In this document: in pieces, positions 37,401-45,718 of the stretch
Layout: the number at the start of each line of letters is the position of its first letter
Numbering within the stretch: the first letter of the stretch is position 1
Assembly: GCA_030340625.1 (NCBI GenBank)
Contig: JAOPHQ010000576.1
Location: forward strand, 308,501-372,500
DNA from: Merluccius polli
Taxonomy: Eukaryota > Chordata > Actinopteri > Gadiformes > Merlucciidae
Direction of reading: 5' to 3'
DNA: 64,000 nt
Program-made: the position numbers and the translations under genes
The notes under the pieces: generated by a model
The model's input: only the letters and a program-made list of their open reading frames with translations
Databases searched by the model: none
Told to the model about the DNA's origin: nothing

Positions 37401-40248
37401 TTAATTTCAACCCCTGCATGTGGAGTTCCTCAGGGGTCAGTTCTTGGACCCCTTCTGTTCAGTCTATATATGCTGCCTTTGGGTCAAGTTCTGCAGAACT
37501 CTAATGTAGACTATCACAGTTATGCAGATGACATGCAGATATACATAGCGCTGTCCTCAGATGACTACAGTCCAATACAGTCATTGTGTCACTGTTTAGA
37601 GCAAGTAACAAATTGGATGAACCAAAATGTCCTTCAATTAAATCAGGACAAAACTGAGGTAATTGTTTTTGGCAATAAAGAGAAGAGGATTGCCGTCATT
37701 AAACATCTCGAGTCACTCTCTCTAAAAACTAGGGACCAAGTCAGAAACCATGGCGTGCTGATAGACTCAGATTTGACCTTCAGCAGTCATATCAAATCCA
37801 TCACCAAAACAGCCTTCTATCAGCTTAAGAACATATCCAGAGTGAAGGGTTTTATGTCTCAAACAGACCAGGAGAAGTTGATTCATGCCTTCATCTCCAG
37901 TAGACTCGACTATTGTAACGGTCTTCTGACTGGACTCTCACAAAAAAGCATTAAACAGCTGCAGCTCATTCAGAATGCTGCAGCTCGAGTATTAACCAGA
38001 ACAAAGAGATCAGAGCACATTACTCCAGTTCTAAAGTCTTTACACTGGCTCCCAGTCAGCTATAGAATAGACTTTAAAGTTCTGCTACTGGTCTACAAAT
38101 CACTGAATGGTTTAGGTCCAGAATACATGAATGACATCTTAGTAGAATACAAACCCAGTAGGGCTCTGAGATCTACTGACTCAGGTCAGATAGTGGAGCC
38201 CAGAGTTCAAACTAAACATGGTGAAGCAGCTTTTAGCTGTTATGCTGCACAAAACTGGAACAAACTACCAGCTGAACTGAAATCAGCCCCAACTGTGAAC
38301 ATTTTTAAATCCAGGTTAAAAACACTTCTCTTCTCCTGTGCTTATGATTGAGCTCGTTCAAAGCACTTTAAATTGTAATCTTTCATTTGCACTATGTCCT
38401 TTTAAATTATTATTTTATGCTGCTCTATTATAGTATTTTATTTCTGTCTCTTTCTATTCTTCGGTAGTTGTTTTTATTTATTTATTTATTTTAAATTCTT
38501 ACTGTTAAATGTTTGTTTTATGTAAAGCGCATTGAGTTGCCATTGTGTATGAAATGCACTATATAAATAAAGCTGCCTTGCCTTGTCCACAATTCAACTT
38601 GAGCACAATAGTTTTTTGGTCACGTGATCGGCTCCTGCAACCAGCTAATTTTAAGTTGATGGGCCGATCAACGATCACGGCGTATATCAGCCGATAATGA
38701 TTGGTGGCCGATCGATCGGTGCATCAATAAAGTTGAGTGAATGTGATAACTTCACTGGAATGCAGCCCTTTTCCCCAGGAGATGACAACATCCAAGCACA
38801 ACATAACAATAACCATAGTCTCACAAACACGTCTGATAGCAGACTAGCTGAAATCTGGGTGAACGGGGCGGTTCACTTTCTTTCCCTTCATATTTGTTTT
38901 GACCAATCATGTTGGTGGATCTGTAAGTGTGTACTTGGTCAACAGTGAACAAAAACTTTTCCCCTTGGGAAGACAAGCTAAAACACCCTGTCCGTACACC
39001 ATAATTCTCAGAAACGGTGCCTGTAAAGGTTCAAAATCAACACTGTGTAGACTGGCCACTGTAGAAAATAAATACACTTATTAAAATCCCCTTCTAAAGG
39101 TGTGTTCACACCGCACTTCGCCCCGCGACACGTTTCAATGTTAAGTGAACGTGGAGACGCGAATCGGGCGAATTTTTTTTTCGCCGATACGCGCGACAAG
39201 ATTTGATTGACAGCGCGAAATTTTTCCTCGTGAACGGCGAGCGCGTTCACGTGGATTCGCGCCGCGAATAATTCGCCCCGCGAATAAAGTTAAAATATTT
39301 CAACTTCTTCGCGGCATTCGCGTTGAAACAGCCAATCAGCGTTCACTCCCTGAGTGACGTAGCGTTCACTGCCTGATCCAGATCAGACAGCAATATGGAA
39401 GAAACGTCTCTCCCTCTTCCACAACAGATACAGACACGCAATGGTGGTTATCTCGGCCATGGTTGATGAGAGACTGAATTGGCATGAAGGACTGTTGCCA
39501 GGCAAAAAAAAAATTCGCCCCGCGAATGCACACAAAAATGCACAGCGACAGATTATGATTTGTCGCGCGGCAACATTCGCCTATTCGCGCGAATAGGCGA
39601 AATGGGACAAAGTGCGGTGTGAACACACAGTAAAAGCTTCACCAACTCTCTTTGGTAGAATATCTCCGTAACAGAAGAGGAAACGAGGTGCAACTCTGCC
39701 CCCGGTTTTTGGTTTCTGGCCCAGGCTCTGTGGCTTTTCCCCCCTAGAAGTTCTGGTATAGCATAGTAGGACTGCTGGTCCCGAGATTACAATAACCATA
39801 ATCCCAAACATTAATGCATGCAAGAAAACTGTTCGCTTACTCTATTCACGTTTGGTGAAAGTTTTAGCTGTGGACAAAGTTGATCCACAATGCCAATTTG
39901 AGATTATTCGACATCTAAAACCTGCAAGGCCGAGTTGTCACCACCTGAAATAGCAAGTCGTGCTTCATAATGGCCTGAAAATTGTACACACTACTAGTTC
40001 GGTCTACAAAGAACTAACACGGCGTAGACACGCAACACACCTCCCCAGAAAGACACCAACAACGGAGGAGAGGAGAAAGAAATTACCCTGTCCTTCATCC
40101 TCCAGCTCTGCGCGAGGGCCTTGGAGCCCTCGATCTTCTCCGAGTGACGTTTCTTCATGAAGGCCAACGGCAGCTTCCAGTCTCCCAGGTCGGGCTCCTC
40201 TTCCTCGGCGAGCACCACTGCCGGCGAATGCAGCAAGTCCACGTCCAT
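23753..40248 (-). CDS. rptor: Raptor (regulatory-associated protein of mTOR), N-terminal part, three exons
   Basis: Raptor is the mTORC1 subunit that recruits substrates such as 4E-BP and S6K and brings the kinase to lysosomal Rag GTPases. Three minus-strand exons (40248-40087, 25148-25046, 23835-23753) join in frame (162+103+83 nt) into 116 residues that follow the vertebrate raptor N-terminus closely, including DWKLPLAFMKKRHSEKIEGS, the VALVLCLNVGVDPPDVVKT stretch and ALETIGANLQKQYENWQPR, the start of the raptor N-terminal conserved (caspase-like) domain. All junctions are GT-AG; intron phases are 0, 1 and 0. Vertebrate raptor has about 1335 residues, so over 90% of the protein, with the HEAT and WD40 parts, lies beyond the left edge. 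The start is taken at 40248 (A at -3, G at +4) because it gives exactly the 54 residues of human exon 1; an in-frame ATG at 40254 has a weak context. The gene is divergent to nptx1. Assignment rests on remembered family sequence, not a search. Confidence 0.95.
23836..25045 (-). other. rptor: rptor intron 2
   Basis: A 1.2-kb intron bounded by GTGAGA (donor, 25045) and CTTGCCAG (acceptor). It contains a short TG/CG tract at about 24395-24425 and nothing else recognised. Confidence 0.9.
25046..25148 (-). CDS. rptor: rptor second coding exon
   Basis: It encodes residues 55-88, from MKTVSVALVLCLN to ARLECWI, plus the first base of the following Asp codon. The acceptor is CTCCTCTAG/ATGAAG and the donor ATAG/GTGAGA, phase 1. 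The sequence differs from what I recall of the human protein at only one or two positions in this exon. This places it in the N-terminal conserved domain. Confidence 0.96.
25149..28597. other. rptor intron 1 (coding), acceptor-side portion
   Basis: No gene seen. A perfect 10-bp inverted repeat TTTGTGACAG-TTAC-CTGTCACAAA lies at about 27899-27922. Confidence 0.7.
28598..29160. repeat. Duplicated rptor-intron segment, copy 1
   Basis: From CAGCAAGTGTCAGGGCT onward it parallels 33629-34045 in the same orientation at an offset of 5.03 kb, with roughly 90% identity by eye. Copy 1 has about 90 extra bases (near 28710-28800). It ends in a purine-rich tract, then an apparent transposon insertion at about 29195. 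No coding frame. Confidence 0.85.
29195..29280. mobile_element. One end of a hAT-like element
   Basis: TAGGCCTGCACGATATC followed by GCGATGTGCGATCAC resembles the TAGGGCTGCACGATAT termini of fish hAT elements. No matching opposite end was found, so it is a fragment. Confidence 0.45.
29707..30166. mobile_element. 460-bp MITE with 25-bp perfect terminal repeats
   Basis: Both ends read CATAGACATATATACATAGA and continue to a perfect 25 bp. The flanks are an exact 8-bp duplication, GTCTGCTC (29699-29706 and 30167-30174). It sits inside the left arm of the foldback element. The 8-bp duplication fits hAT-type or Kolobok-unlike cut-and-paste insertion. No transposase remains. Confidence 0.9.
30389..30892. 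mobile_element. 504-bp hAT-like non-autonomous element
   Basis: The ends are CAGGGCT and AGCCCTG, with an exact 8-bp duplication ATTTAAAC (30381-30388 and 30893-30900). The body is full of GTTCCG/CGGAAC and GAACCGG motifs near both ends, likely subterminal binding repeats. It lies inside the right arm of the foldback element. Confidence 0.9.
31312..31400. repeat. (TG)n microsatellite
   Basis: About 44 copies in the rptor intron. Confidence 0.95.
32368..32439 (-). mobile_element. tRNA-derived SINE head
   Basis: The minus strand begins ATGTAGCTCAATTGGTAAAG and holds an A-box-like TAGCTCAATTGG (32436-32425) and a B-box-like GGTTTGATCCC (32391-32381), spaced as in a tRNA gene. It continues past the tRNA part as CATGCTAAATGTATGTACTC, which is SINE body and not a tRNA acceptor. 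It is degenerate, so a functional tRNA gene is unlikely. Confidence 0.7.
33160..33262. mobile_element. End of a hAT-like element (GGTCGCAC repeats, CTGGAGCCCTG end)
   Basis: Repeated TGCGACCA/TGGTCGCA motifs lead to a CTGGAGCCCTG terminus, the reverse of the CAGGGCTCCAG end seen in fish hAT elements. The other end was not identified. Confidence 0.45.
33629..34045. repeat. Duplicated rptor-intron segment, copy 2
   Basis: This is the partner of 28598-29160. It shares GGAGGCTTACAGAGGGCAGA, AAGACGCCCTTT and GTGGGTCAGACGTGTGTT. It ends in an A run and a GA-rich tract corresponding to that in copy 1. Confidence 0.85.
34046..36629. other. rptor intron 1 (coding), middle portion
   Basis: AT-rich and unique-looking; no gene or full mobile element was recognised. 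Confidence 0.65.
36630..36720 (+). mobile_element. L2-clade LINE, left piece (upstream of the hAT insertion)
   Basis: One frame reads FVTIGSYESNRMAD, which fits the reverse transcriptase stretch just before the CGVPQGS motif found right of the hAT element. The left limit is uncertain. Confidence 0.5.
36721..37416. mobile_element. 696-bp hAT-like element inserted in the L2 LINE
   Basis: The ends are CAGGGGTTGAAACTAA and its inverted partner CAGGGGTTGAAATTAA. An exact 8-bp duplication CATGTGGA flanks it (36713-36720 and 37417-37424). Copies of GGCGAGTA/TACTCGCC lie near both ends as subterminal repeats. It contains a G run (36791-36807), a GC-rich 27-bp minisatellite and a C run. There is no transposase, so it is non-autonomous. 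Confidence 0.92.
37051..37194. repeat. 27-bp GC-rich minisatellite inside the hAT element
   Basis: Three adjacent units at 37114, 37141 and 37168 share GGGTCCGGTGCTGGGTCCG; a fourth, diverged unit starts at 37051 and a degenerate stretch lies between. It is followed by a C run at 37201-37214. Confidence 0.9.
37419..38590 (+). mobile_element. L2-clade LINE, 3' part with reverse transcriptase remnant
   Basis: The open frame 37419-38351 encodes the end of a non-LTR reverse transcriptase: CGVPQGSVLGPLLFSLYM, the catalytic-box YADDMQIY near 37520, thumb-type LNQDKTEVIVFG, and the C-terminal SRLDYCNGLL, LQLIQNAAARVLT and LHWLPVSYRIDFKVLLLVYK blocks typical of L2/Maui LINEs. It is open for over 300 codons, so the copy is young or well preserved. 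The 3' tail ends with AATAAAGCTGCCTTGCCTTG. It is 5'-truncated and interrupted by a hAT element, so it cannot move by itself. Confidence 0.9.
38600..38726. mobile_element. Fragment of a CCGATCGATCGGTGCA-ended element
   Basis: GGCCGATCAACGATC, GCCGATAATG and GGCCGATCGATCGGTGCATC resemble the CGGCCGAT-rich end of fish hAT-type repeats. Only one end is present and it lies just beyond the L2 tail. Confidence 0.4.
39100..39628. mobile_element. 529-bp MITE with 19-bp terminal inverted repeats
   Basis: Both ends read GTGTGTTCACACCGCACTT (left 39100-39118, right 39610-39628 in reverse). The body has many TTCGCGCGAAT/GCGAAT motifs and CCCGCGAA palindromes. No transposase is present and the target duplication is unclear. 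Confidence 0.85.
40087..40248 (-). CDS. rptor: rptor first coding exon (exon runs 40261-40087)
   Basis: It encodes residues 1-54: an acidic variable head (MDVDLLHSPAVVLAEEEEPD) followed by the conserved DWKLPLAFMKKRH and ALAQSWRMKDR blocks. The acceptor is TTTACACAG/GGCC with the exon starting at 40261, and 13 nt of leader precede the ATG. The donor is AGG/GTAATT at 40086, phase 0. The acceptor shows that an untranslated or alternatively translated exon must lie further upstream. A 61-base C run (G on the plus strand, 40400-40460) lies about 140 nt upstream of the acceptor. Confidence 0.95.
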
Positions 40249-40399
40249 TTTCATTAAGGCCCTGTGTAAAGGGAGAGTTAACAAAGGAGTGTCACATCCT
40301 AAACCTGGCCACTTGTGGATCATGCACAGACAGACGGACAGCAGAGACAACAGATCAGATAAAACGTCAAATCAGTGGTTGGTTTGGGATTATGACACA

Positions 40400-40460
<61 letters not shown>
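40400..40460. repeat. 61-base G homopolymer
   Basis: An uninterrupted G run on the plus strand (C on the rptor sense strand), between the rptor 5' exon and first coding exon. Its exact length may be a sequencing or assembly estimate. Confidence 0.9.
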
Positions 40461-40461
<1 letters not shown>

Positions 40462-41005
40462 CATAACTGCACTGATTGCTGCATCTCAAATATGTGGCAA
40501 AACAGTGACAGGTTAGAGACGTTAGGACGATAAGAGACGTTTTGTATTTGTATCTGACTTAAGTGACAACTGCCCAAGTGAACAAAACCATCGCTACATT
40601 AGCCTACATGTGTTTTTAAACAACAACAACCAAAACAATGCATTCAACTCAACCCAAACAATCACAATGCATTCAACTCAACCCAGGTAAGTTATGAAAC
40701 CTTACATTTACCTTTCTAAATCAAAAGAGAGGTTACAACACGTGTTTGCGCCTCTTATGTTGCCCCCCCCCCCTCTGGTTTAGCAGCACCTAGCGCCGCT
40801 TAGCAACACGGCGTGCGGCGGTGCTAGCTAGCTAACAGGTTAGCAACACCAGCTAACCTGACAGCTGTGACAGAGCGGCTAGCGGCACACCGCCTGCGAC
40901 GACGACGCGGCGCGGCGACGCGGCTGCGGCGACGCGGCTCCCCCCCACGACCAACCGGTCCTATTTTAAGCGAGGTGGCCGTAAAGCTACGCCACTCAGA
41001 AAGGG

Positions 41006-41006
<1 letters not shown>

Positions 41007-41061
<55 letters not shown>
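41007..41061. repeat. (GA)n microsatellite
   Basis: About 27 copies, just inside the first rptor intron (sense strand CT), about 50 nt past the 5' exon donor. Confidence 0.95.
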
Positions 41062-41067
<6 letters not shown>

Positions 41068-41105
41068 CAAACGTCAAACGGGAGCAATGGCGCTCGCGCA
41101 CATAC

Positions 41106-41420
41106 CTTGGCGCGACGGCGGCGGCGGCGCGGCTCTCTACGCGGACCAGGGACGTCCCCCCTCCTCCTCCACCACCACCACCTCCTCCTCCTCCTGATGC
41201 TCCTCTCCGCGTCCGCACGATGACGGAGACGGTGGCGCAGACAACGCGGCACAGCAGGTGGTAGGGCAGCGTCCACAGGCGGTAGAGGACGTGGAAGCCG
41301 TCGAGGCCGAGCTCCGCGCCGGGCAGGTGCTTGTTGCTGCAGGGGAAGCTGCGGGCCGTCCGCCGCCGCCGCCTCTCGCCGCTGCCGCCGACGCCGCCGC
41401 GGCGCCGCGCTACGGGAAGG

Positions 41421-41455
<35 letters not shown>

Positions 41456-41722
41456 TAGACCGGGCCCATCGTCGCGCCGCAGACCGTCTGCCACAGCCAC
41501 GGGAGAGGGGACGGATCCCGTGTCACCCGGCGGGCCGCTGGGGGGTGGTGGGGGGGAGTGGAGGGGGTCCGCGTCGCGCTTTCTTGTCTCTCGGCGGTTG
41601 TGGTGGTCGTTGTTGTCGTTGTCGTCGTCGTCGTCTCCGCGTTTTTCCGCCCCGAAAATGTGTTGCGGGACGGTTGCTTTCGGAGGCGCTTCTTCAGCAC
41701 TTCGGCAAGGGCGCAGCCATCT
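41106..41722 (-). other. rptor: rptor GC-rich 5' exon (leader, possibly partly coding)
   Basis: A CpG-rich block ends at a consensus donor, CCAAG/GTATGT (41106/41105), which pairs naturally with the acceptor at 40262. The exon carries a CAG repeat (41420-41453 on the plus strand as CTG) and a GGA/GGT repeat (about 41158-41195). One minus-strand frame is open from at least 41716 to the donor, without an ATG. It joins in frame to the raptor start through an AG/G arginine codon. Roughly 41219-41410 of this frame has nearly every third position G or C, while second positions are near 50% GC, as in real coding sequence. An eight-codon upstream ORF starts at 41720. The 5' boundary is inferred from the YY1-like element. 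Confidence 0.6.
41420..41453. repeat. (CTG)n in the rptor 5' exon
   Basis: About 11 CTG on plus, so CAG on the rptor sense strand; in the open frame described for that exon it reads as poly-glutamine. Confidence 0.9.
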
Positions 41723-41725
41723 TGG
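41711..41725 (-). promoter_or_regulatory. rptor: YY1-type core promoter element of rptor
   Basis: On the minus strand this reads CCAAGATGGCTGCGC, a good match to the AAGATGGCNGC element that YY1 binds at the start sites of TATA-less housekeeping promoters. It sits at the edge of the CpG-rich block, directly upstream of the rptor 5' exon. No TATA box is seen nearby. The start site is inferred to be close to 41720-41730. Confidence 0.55.
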
Positions 41726-41729
41726 TTGT

Positions 41730-43965
41730 GGACCCAGAATGCACGGCTGCCTTTTTTTTTTCCTTTTTTTTTGTTGGCGAAAGTGTCAACGCCGTCAGTG
41801 CGGCTCCTCTTCTGGCACATCAAAAATGAAAACAAACCACAGCGAAGTACAGTAGAGTAGATAGTTGGTAAACGATGCTGTTTAAGAAGGTTACAAAGAC
41901 AAAAGTTACAAAAAATCGCAATAGATGTGTGTGCATACCGTTTCTCTTTATGTGATGTGATTTTATTTTTAAACGGCGTCAAGGCCTATATAATCAATTT
42001 TATATTTTATATTGGGGGACCTGTATTTTTGTATTATGTGGATTTGTAATTTATCATGGGGCAAAAATGAAAGAAAGACTAAAACTTTTGTAAATTTACT
42101 TTTGTCTTGACCCAGTGCTTTTGCATTACGCTTATGTGTTGTACATAATATTGTAAGTACAGATAATGTCATTTTATTTTTATTTTACCTTATTTTGTAT
42201 TCTATTGTGACATTGTTCCTATTTTTTTAAATTATCACCTGTATTTTTATATTGATATCTTGTTTTATCAGATTATATAAAAAATAAAACTTAATTTATT
42301 CAGGAGGACATTCAGAAGTGACTGTCATTTTCAAGTGTGCCCTGACTTCAGCACCAGTTGAATAGAATAGATTTGACTGTCATTGTACAGTTTAAAAGCA
42401 AGGTAGACTAGGAGCGCTATGCCTGATCAGTGCATTAAAAGACACAGGGAAGTAGAGGGAAAAACACCACTAAATCAAAATCAGCCTCAATAAACAAACA
42501 CAAATATCCCACAGCCGGCAACACAACATCCACAACTGGCAACACAATAATACCATATTCGAAAAATGAGAGCTAAACAACAAATATAATGTGTGCTGCT
42601 GTCACACTGGAAGTACCTACGTTGTATTTATTTCTAATTAAAGCATGTCGGCCTTTTGTTTCTCTTCCCCCTCTGTCCCAATTGCTCTCAGGTGCATATG
42701 GTTGAGATAATTGACTGAAAACAAACATACCAGCGACACCATACGTTGTTTAGCTTAATTTTCTATTCAGTTAAATCAGTGTATTTATTTTCCCTTTTGC
42801 TTTTCCAAAAGGATTTTTTTTTCTTATATATATATATCAAGTATATTTCCACGAGGGAAATCGCGTAGGTTGATTTTTCATCACAAGAATGTATAAGAAT
42901 GTGACATAATCAAAAAGTCAAAATGTTACATAATGTACTTTGTAAAAACTATTAATTATTCAGCCATTCCTTCTTTGGCCAATTATTATTTTATGAATGC
43001 AAGTGATGACAGTAATGTAATAATAATATGGTGTATAAATATATTATGTATGTATACTTACCATATGAACACAACAGCATTTCTTAACTTTACTTACATA
43101 ATTTAATATTTACTTTTATCCAAAACATCTTAAATTAAGTAAATTAGTGCCAATGACATTACATACATACTCAAACTACACATATCACATCAACACAGCC
43201 TTCAATAAGAACAAGAGTCACACAGTTCAACTTTTTCAGTGCATGTTCCTCACAAGAGATCTTCTTCTTCTTCTTCTTCTTCTTCTTCTTCTTCTTCTTC
43301 TTCTTCTAAAGAATAGGTGTGATCTACTGCTGCTGTGGGAGGGCAACCTGCTGCTGCCATGTTAGTAAACCAGGTTGTCAAGGATCACAGCACGGTTCTG
43401 CAGTCATTGACAGCCAGTGGTATTCTCAACAGCAAAAGACATCTGTGTTAGAGAGCAGACATTTTGTCAAGATTTACCAATGTATTTTATACATGCATAG
43501 ATGTACCGTTACCGTGCGCAGGAGAAAGGAGAGATAATGTAACTCGCATTGCACTGATAGCCATCATAGGGGGATACCACAAGGTCAAGTCATTGAGTGC
43601 AAAAGGGCAGACAGAACCCTAGACAACACCACGTCTGATCAGATCAGAAACCATACCTGAGCTATGTTTAGCACACAAACATGTGCAGTGGATCCTTAAA
43701 AGCCAAGCTCAGTGAGGGTAGCCAGAAAAACTTGACTTGGTGGTCTCCAACGTGGCAAAGCCAGCAGACGAATCAAGGAGAGTAAGAAGAGAGGAGCGTT
43801 GTTGTAAAGCACGTGGAAAGCGTCTCCGCATTGAACTTGAAATGTGTTGTTGGAGGTGGTTCTGAGAAGGAGAAAAAGGGAGAGTGAAAATTGTAATTAC
43901 ATACAGAAGCAGGTCAAGGGATGCTTTTGCGAAGGATTGACTCCTCTGACCTAACAGTATGCTTA
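41730..43965. other. Intergenic, upstream of rptor
   Basis: AT-rich, with one CTT microsatellite and an AT run at about 42825-42838. The phrase GAATAGAATAGATTTGACTG near 42362 resembles a SINE/LINE tail but is too short to assign. Confidence 0.6.
43259..43306. repeat. (CTT)n microsatellite
   Basis: Sixteen trinucleotide copies in the intergenic region. Confidence 0.95.
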
Positions 43966-44173
43966 CCCACTGCATGCGTCCGTCAACACATCCCATTGGG
44001 GCGGAGCCGCAATGCATTGTGGCTCCGTCCGTTGCGTCGGCTCCATCCGTTGCCTTGAGAAGTTGAGAACATTTTAACTTTTCAGGCCGCGACGGATCCG
44101 TCAGCTAATCAGATCGACGCCCCCATCCGTCAGACACACCTTTCGTCGTCCGTTGACGGACGCATGCAGTGGG
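43966..44173. mobile_element. 208-bp palindromic MITE
   Basis: Perfect 22-bp terminal inverted repeats begin CCCACTGCATGCGTCCGTCA. The short body is rich in TCCGT/ACGGA motifs and CGGAGCCGCAATGCATTGTG. It is non-coding and possibly Harbinger-derived. Confidence 0.8.
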
Positions 44174-44486
44174 CACGTAACAACATGTGTGTTTGTGTAG
44201 GATGCTTAGTATGTTTATGTTTATGCATAATGTGTGTGTGTGTGTGTGTGTGTTTGTGTGTGTGTGGAAACAGTTGTGCTGGTTCTCGTTGTTGTAGATT
44301 ATTATAACATTGTAGATTATTTAAATCTTTTGCACACTGTTTTTTTCTTTGCCTTTTCCAAACTGTGGGAGCCTGGGTGTTTGTTCCTGAAAGAGGAGTC
44401 ACAGTGAGATAAAGCTGTCCCATCTGTCACCGAGATGAAAGTGACACAACAGTTCATGGTTCCCTTCTGCTTACACAACATGGAAA

Positions 44487-44577
44487 AACAGTTGGCAGTG
44501 GCATGCATGACAGCACTTTAAACAAATGCAGTATAACAAAGCATTGCAACGCATGTTGAACCAGGATGGGATGTTAA
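44487..44577. repeat. Repeat unit A, copy 1
   Basis: This 90-bp unit starting AACAGTTGGCAGTGGCATG recurs, almost identical, at 45535-45624 in the same direction. Confidence 0.9.
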
Positions 44578-44766
44578 ACAAATATATGATCATTCTATTC
44601 AAACAGAACCCCACCAGTTTCAACCAATCACAACAAAAGCCAAGCAGCATCCTTAGGGCAACTGGCAAATCAGAACACTTCAAAACACTGTACCAGATGG
44701 ACACAACATGGGAATACCTTTCTCAATGTATTTACCAATGCAGTTATGATTGCAATGACCCTTGCA

Positions 44767-44861
<95 letters not shown>
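44767..44861. repeat. (TG)n-(AG)n compound microsatellite
   Basis: About 7 TG then about 40 AG copies. Confidence 0.95.
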
Positions 44862-44863
<2 letters not shown>

Positions 44864-45441
44864 ATTCAGATTGAACATATTCCTACCTTGACCGGTGCCT
44901 GCAGCGGAGGAACCAACCCAATCCTCCAGGTGTGATGGAGGTTGGGACACACATGGTGGCAAAAGTGGTGCTGGGAGTACAGCACATTTGAAGGCTTTTT
45001 CTTCACACATCTCCTCCTTGGTGGTGACATAATCAGTAGGGCTGGATCCTCAAAACTAGATTGGTTTCAGTATTGTTTGTTATACAATACTGAATCTAAT
45101 TATGGATAGCAATAAGATGACAGAGCAAGAGAGGGAGAGTCATTTGAGAGAGATGGGCTTAGATGGGTCATGTGGCAATCGGTGGCGTGTCTTACAAGAG
45201 GACAGCATTCTTTATGGGATGCCCGAAAAGAAAAATGGGGTTTGTAATTAAGCATAACCAACATAAAGTTAAAATGTTTATACATGGGAATTACCACTTT
45301 GGTTCCCCAACCACTCATTTGTTAGCTATCGAGGTGTTTTTGTTTTTCTTTCTGAGTGCATAGCCTATAATAACACTGTCTCATTTGAACTCATTAGATC
45401 CAATTATGAAAAAAAAGACTGGCAAGTGCACCGTTCTCTCT

Positions 45442-45718
45442 CCATGGATGAAATGCCCTCTCTGATATATGCCACTTTTTGTTTACGCCTGGTCTTCACA
45501 CTACCAATAGAAACACCAGGGAAGTAAATATGCAAACAGTTGGCAGTGGCATGTATGACAGCACTTTAAACAAATGCAGTATAACAAAGCATTGCAACGC
45601 CTGTTTAACCAGGATGGGATGTTAATGCCCATGGATGAAATGCCCCCTCTGATATATGTCACTTTTTGTTTACGCTTGGTCTTCACACTACCAATAGAAA
45701 CACCAGGGAAGTAAATAA
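45442..45718. repeat. B-A-B mosaic of 90-bp direct repeats
   Basis: Unit B (CCATGGATGAAATGCCC...) occurs at 45442-45530 and 45628-45718 with a handful of differences. Between them sits the second copy of unit A (45535-45624). Unit B is not seen beside the first copy of A. Confidence 0.9.

Noticed and set aside
40248..40254. Upstream ATG at 40254 as the raptor start
   Set aside because: It adds only Met-Lys and has T at -3; the ATG at 40248 has A at -3 and G at +4 and gives the 54-residue first exon expected from human raptor.
41331..41855. Plus-strand Cys/Arg-rich frames across the rptor CpG island
   Set aside because: Their third positions lack a coding bias and the composition is low complexity; the minus strand carries the GC3 signal.
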